From: Anaerocolumna sp. AGMB13025
GTDB taxonomy: Bacteria; Bacillota; Clostridia; Lachnospirales; Lachnospiraceae
Direction: 5' to 3'
Assembly: GCF_029689925.1 (NCBI RefSeq)
Contig: NZ_CP121445.1
Span: 15,001 to 79,000 of the forward strand
DNA: 64,000 nucleotides
Made by a program: the position numbers and the translations under genes. This document shows positions 62,690 to 64,000 of the stretch, in pieces (the first letter of the stretch is position 1; each line of letters begins with the position of its first letter). The notes under the pieces are model-generated. The model saw nothing but the letters and a program-made list of their open reading frames with translations, had not been told where the DNA came from and did no database searches.

Positions 62690-62853
62690 ACATCATATTT
62701 TTGAGAAAATCTTTGAAAATAATGATGAACCCTAAAGGCTTACGTTCCTGTATGACCGGATTTGTCAATCGATTTTATGGTCCCCTCTCTTTTCAAATGG
62801 TCAGTTATTCGATATAATAACTGTAAATTAATGGGAAGAAAGGGGACTTTATT

Positions 62854-64000
62854 GTGGTACAAGAGTTATTTGACAAAAATATTTTCTCGTACATAATGTT
62901 AGCTCTTTGCGCATGTGGAATATTATTAAAATTAATATTAAACCTGGTTTATTCACGGCTGATTAAAGCATCGGATAATATGGCAAAGTCAAAGAATAAA
63001 TTAACGCAAATGATGAAAAAGAAGTTCGAAACGTATTACACACTTAAGATAGGTGTGAATAATGTGGATATCTTTGTGGATAAGTATGTATTTCGCCATA
63101 GAATATGTGGAATTCTTTTATCAACATGGGAAAATATCGGTGGACAAATTTTAATGCTTTGCCTTTTAATCGGCTCAATCAGTACGATTATAGGCCTTAT
63201 TTATGAATGTGGAAAACAGCAGATTTTAAGTACATTTTCTGTGGGTATTTTAACAAGCGGGTTGTTGATATTTTTAGAGGGGCTCATTAACCTTGCCGGA
63301 AGAAAGGAATTAATCCGGCTGAATATGAAGGATTATTTTGAAAATATCTTAAAGGTCCGACTGGAACAGGAGCAGATTCAGCCTGAATTAATTGAGCAGT
63401 ATAAGAAGGAATATCTCCGTGAGGAGGCAGCCCAGGCCATGAAGAGTTCTGAACTTATGGCAGCTTCAAGTGAGCAAGCCTTAAAACTGTCCAGAAAAGA
63501 TAAGAGGGACATGCTGTCTAAGCAAAAGGCGGAAAGAATAAGAAAAAAGAAACAGCAGAAAGAGGCTAAGAGTCTTGAGCAGGCAGCGAAAAAAGCAGAG
63601 GCAAAAGCAGCCATAGCAAAGAAAAAAGAAGAAAAAGAACTGGCGAAGGAAAGAAAGAAATTACAAAAAGTCCAAAACAGGCAGAAGGCCCGTGAGGAAG
63701 ACGAGCGTATTAAGAAAGAAACAAAATTGGCCTTAGAGAGAAAAAGAGAAGCAGAACGGGCTGAGATTGAGCGAATCAAAGCAGAAGTAAAAGCAAGTGA
63801 AGAACGTAAAAAAGAAGAAAAACACAGACAGGAAGAAATTAAAAAAGCTTTGATGTTAGAAAAGAAAGCCTTAAAAGAAGAAAAAGTGAAACCCCAGCCA
63901 GTAGAGTATAAAACAATAGCCCAGGAAAGAAAAGAAAATTTAAAGAGAGAGATCAGAGAACGCAGAAACTTAGAAGCTAATGAGGAAGCAAAAGACGTAA
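62854..64000 (+). CDS. membrane protein with long charged coiled coil, partial (3' end outside window)
   Basis: A frame of at least 382 codons begins GTG GTA CAA with AAGGGG about 8 bases before it and runs off the window. Hydrophobic helices lie near residues 12-32, 97-119 and 128-148. From about 160 on the chain is a very charged, Lys/Glu/Ala-rich coiled coil (KKEEKELAKERKKLQK, ERKREAERAEIERIKAEVKA). I do not recognise the family; it may be a cell-envelope or sporulation-associated scaffold protein. Confidence 0.8.
   Translation, partial: MVQELFDKNIFSYIMLALCACGILLKLILNLVYSRLIKASDNMAKSKNKLTQMMKKKFETYYTLKIGVNNVDIFVDKYVFRHRICGILLSTWENIGGQILMLCLLIGSISTIIGLIYECGKQQILSTFSVGILTSGLLIFLEGLINLAGRKELIRLNMKDYFENILKVRLEQEQIQPELIEQYKKEYLREEAAQAMKSSELMAASSEQALKLSRKDKRDMLSKQKAERIRKKKQQKEAKSLEQAAKKAEAKAAIAKKKEEKELAKERKKLQKVQNRQKAREEDERIKKETKLALERKREAERAEIERIKAEVKASEERKKEEKHRQEEIKKALMLEKKALKEEKVKPQPVEYKTIAQERKENLKREIRERRNLEANEEAKDV

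Noticed and set aside
63378..63779. Minus-strand 133-codon Ser/Phe-rich frame near the window end
   Set aside because: It is antisense to the Lys/Glu-rich coiled coil of the plus-strand gene, which explains its composition.

Overview
The window looks like the chromosome of a spore-forming, flagellated, low-GC Gram-positive anaerobe of the Clostridia, most likely a Lachnospiraceae member of the Anaerocolumna/Lachnoclostridium type. The reasons are AT-rich intergenic DNA, strong AGGAGG-type ribosome sites, BofA (sporulation), an agr-type peptide system, a Clostridia-style tad cluster with DUF5702 and FHA proteins, and TSCPD and SCP2 proteins. The genus is an inference from gene content, not a measurement.

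Layout. 1-2832: 3' part of a 23S rRNA gene followed without a 5S gene by seven tRNA genes (Asp, Val, Thr, Tyr, fMet, Phe, Lys). 2885-4600: an IS91-like HUH element with a 59-codon acidic companion gene and hairpin-rich ends. 4790-11407: D-amino acid transaminase, transaldolase and transketolase, and an OmpR-type two-component pair. 11607-18300: a chemotaxis receptor, a minisatellite, and a BmrCD-like heterodimeric ABC exporter preceded by promoter, 27-codon leader peptide and attenuator. 18452-26286: small alarmone synthetase, S1-domain protein, and an operon of response regulator, kinase, lipoprotein, two permeases and an ATPase. 26667-31770: degenerate sigma-like protein, DUF3810 zincin-like membrane protein, a hypothetical protein and M18 aminopeptidase. 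31820-34990: a small RNA candidate and a complete agr system in the order A-C-B-D. 35205-40577: flagellin operon behind a sigma-28-like promoter. 40765-41705: DUF2508, bofA and a gene remnant. 42009-54332: a tad/Flp pilus cluster. 54691-64000: glpK, rhomboid protease, SCP2 protein, soluble histidine kinase, HIT protein, murG, TSCPD protein, mtnN and a coiled-coil membrane protein cut by the window end.

The main discovery candidate is a recurrent structured 5' leader of about 115-125 nt found four times, always in gene orientation and always ending at the start codon: before the chemotaxis receptor (13242-13362), the M18 aminopeptidase (30347-30471), the Flp pilin (47171-47284) and murG (61240-61363). 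The copies support the same fold: helix P1 enclosing one strand of helix P2, giving a pseudoknot, then hairpin P3 (absent from the pilin copy), then hairpin P4 just before the ribosome site. Base changes in P1, P2 and P4 preserve pairing. I do not recognise it as a known riboswitch class.

The window is also rich in intergenic miniature elements (29781, 30021, 19440, 35085, 50203, 54375, 61823) and short tandem repeats with different units (5745, 8878, 13959, 49987). Functionally, the agr system, flagellin operon, chemotaxis receptor and tad pilus suggest a genome section devoted to surface behaviour and cell-cell signalling.
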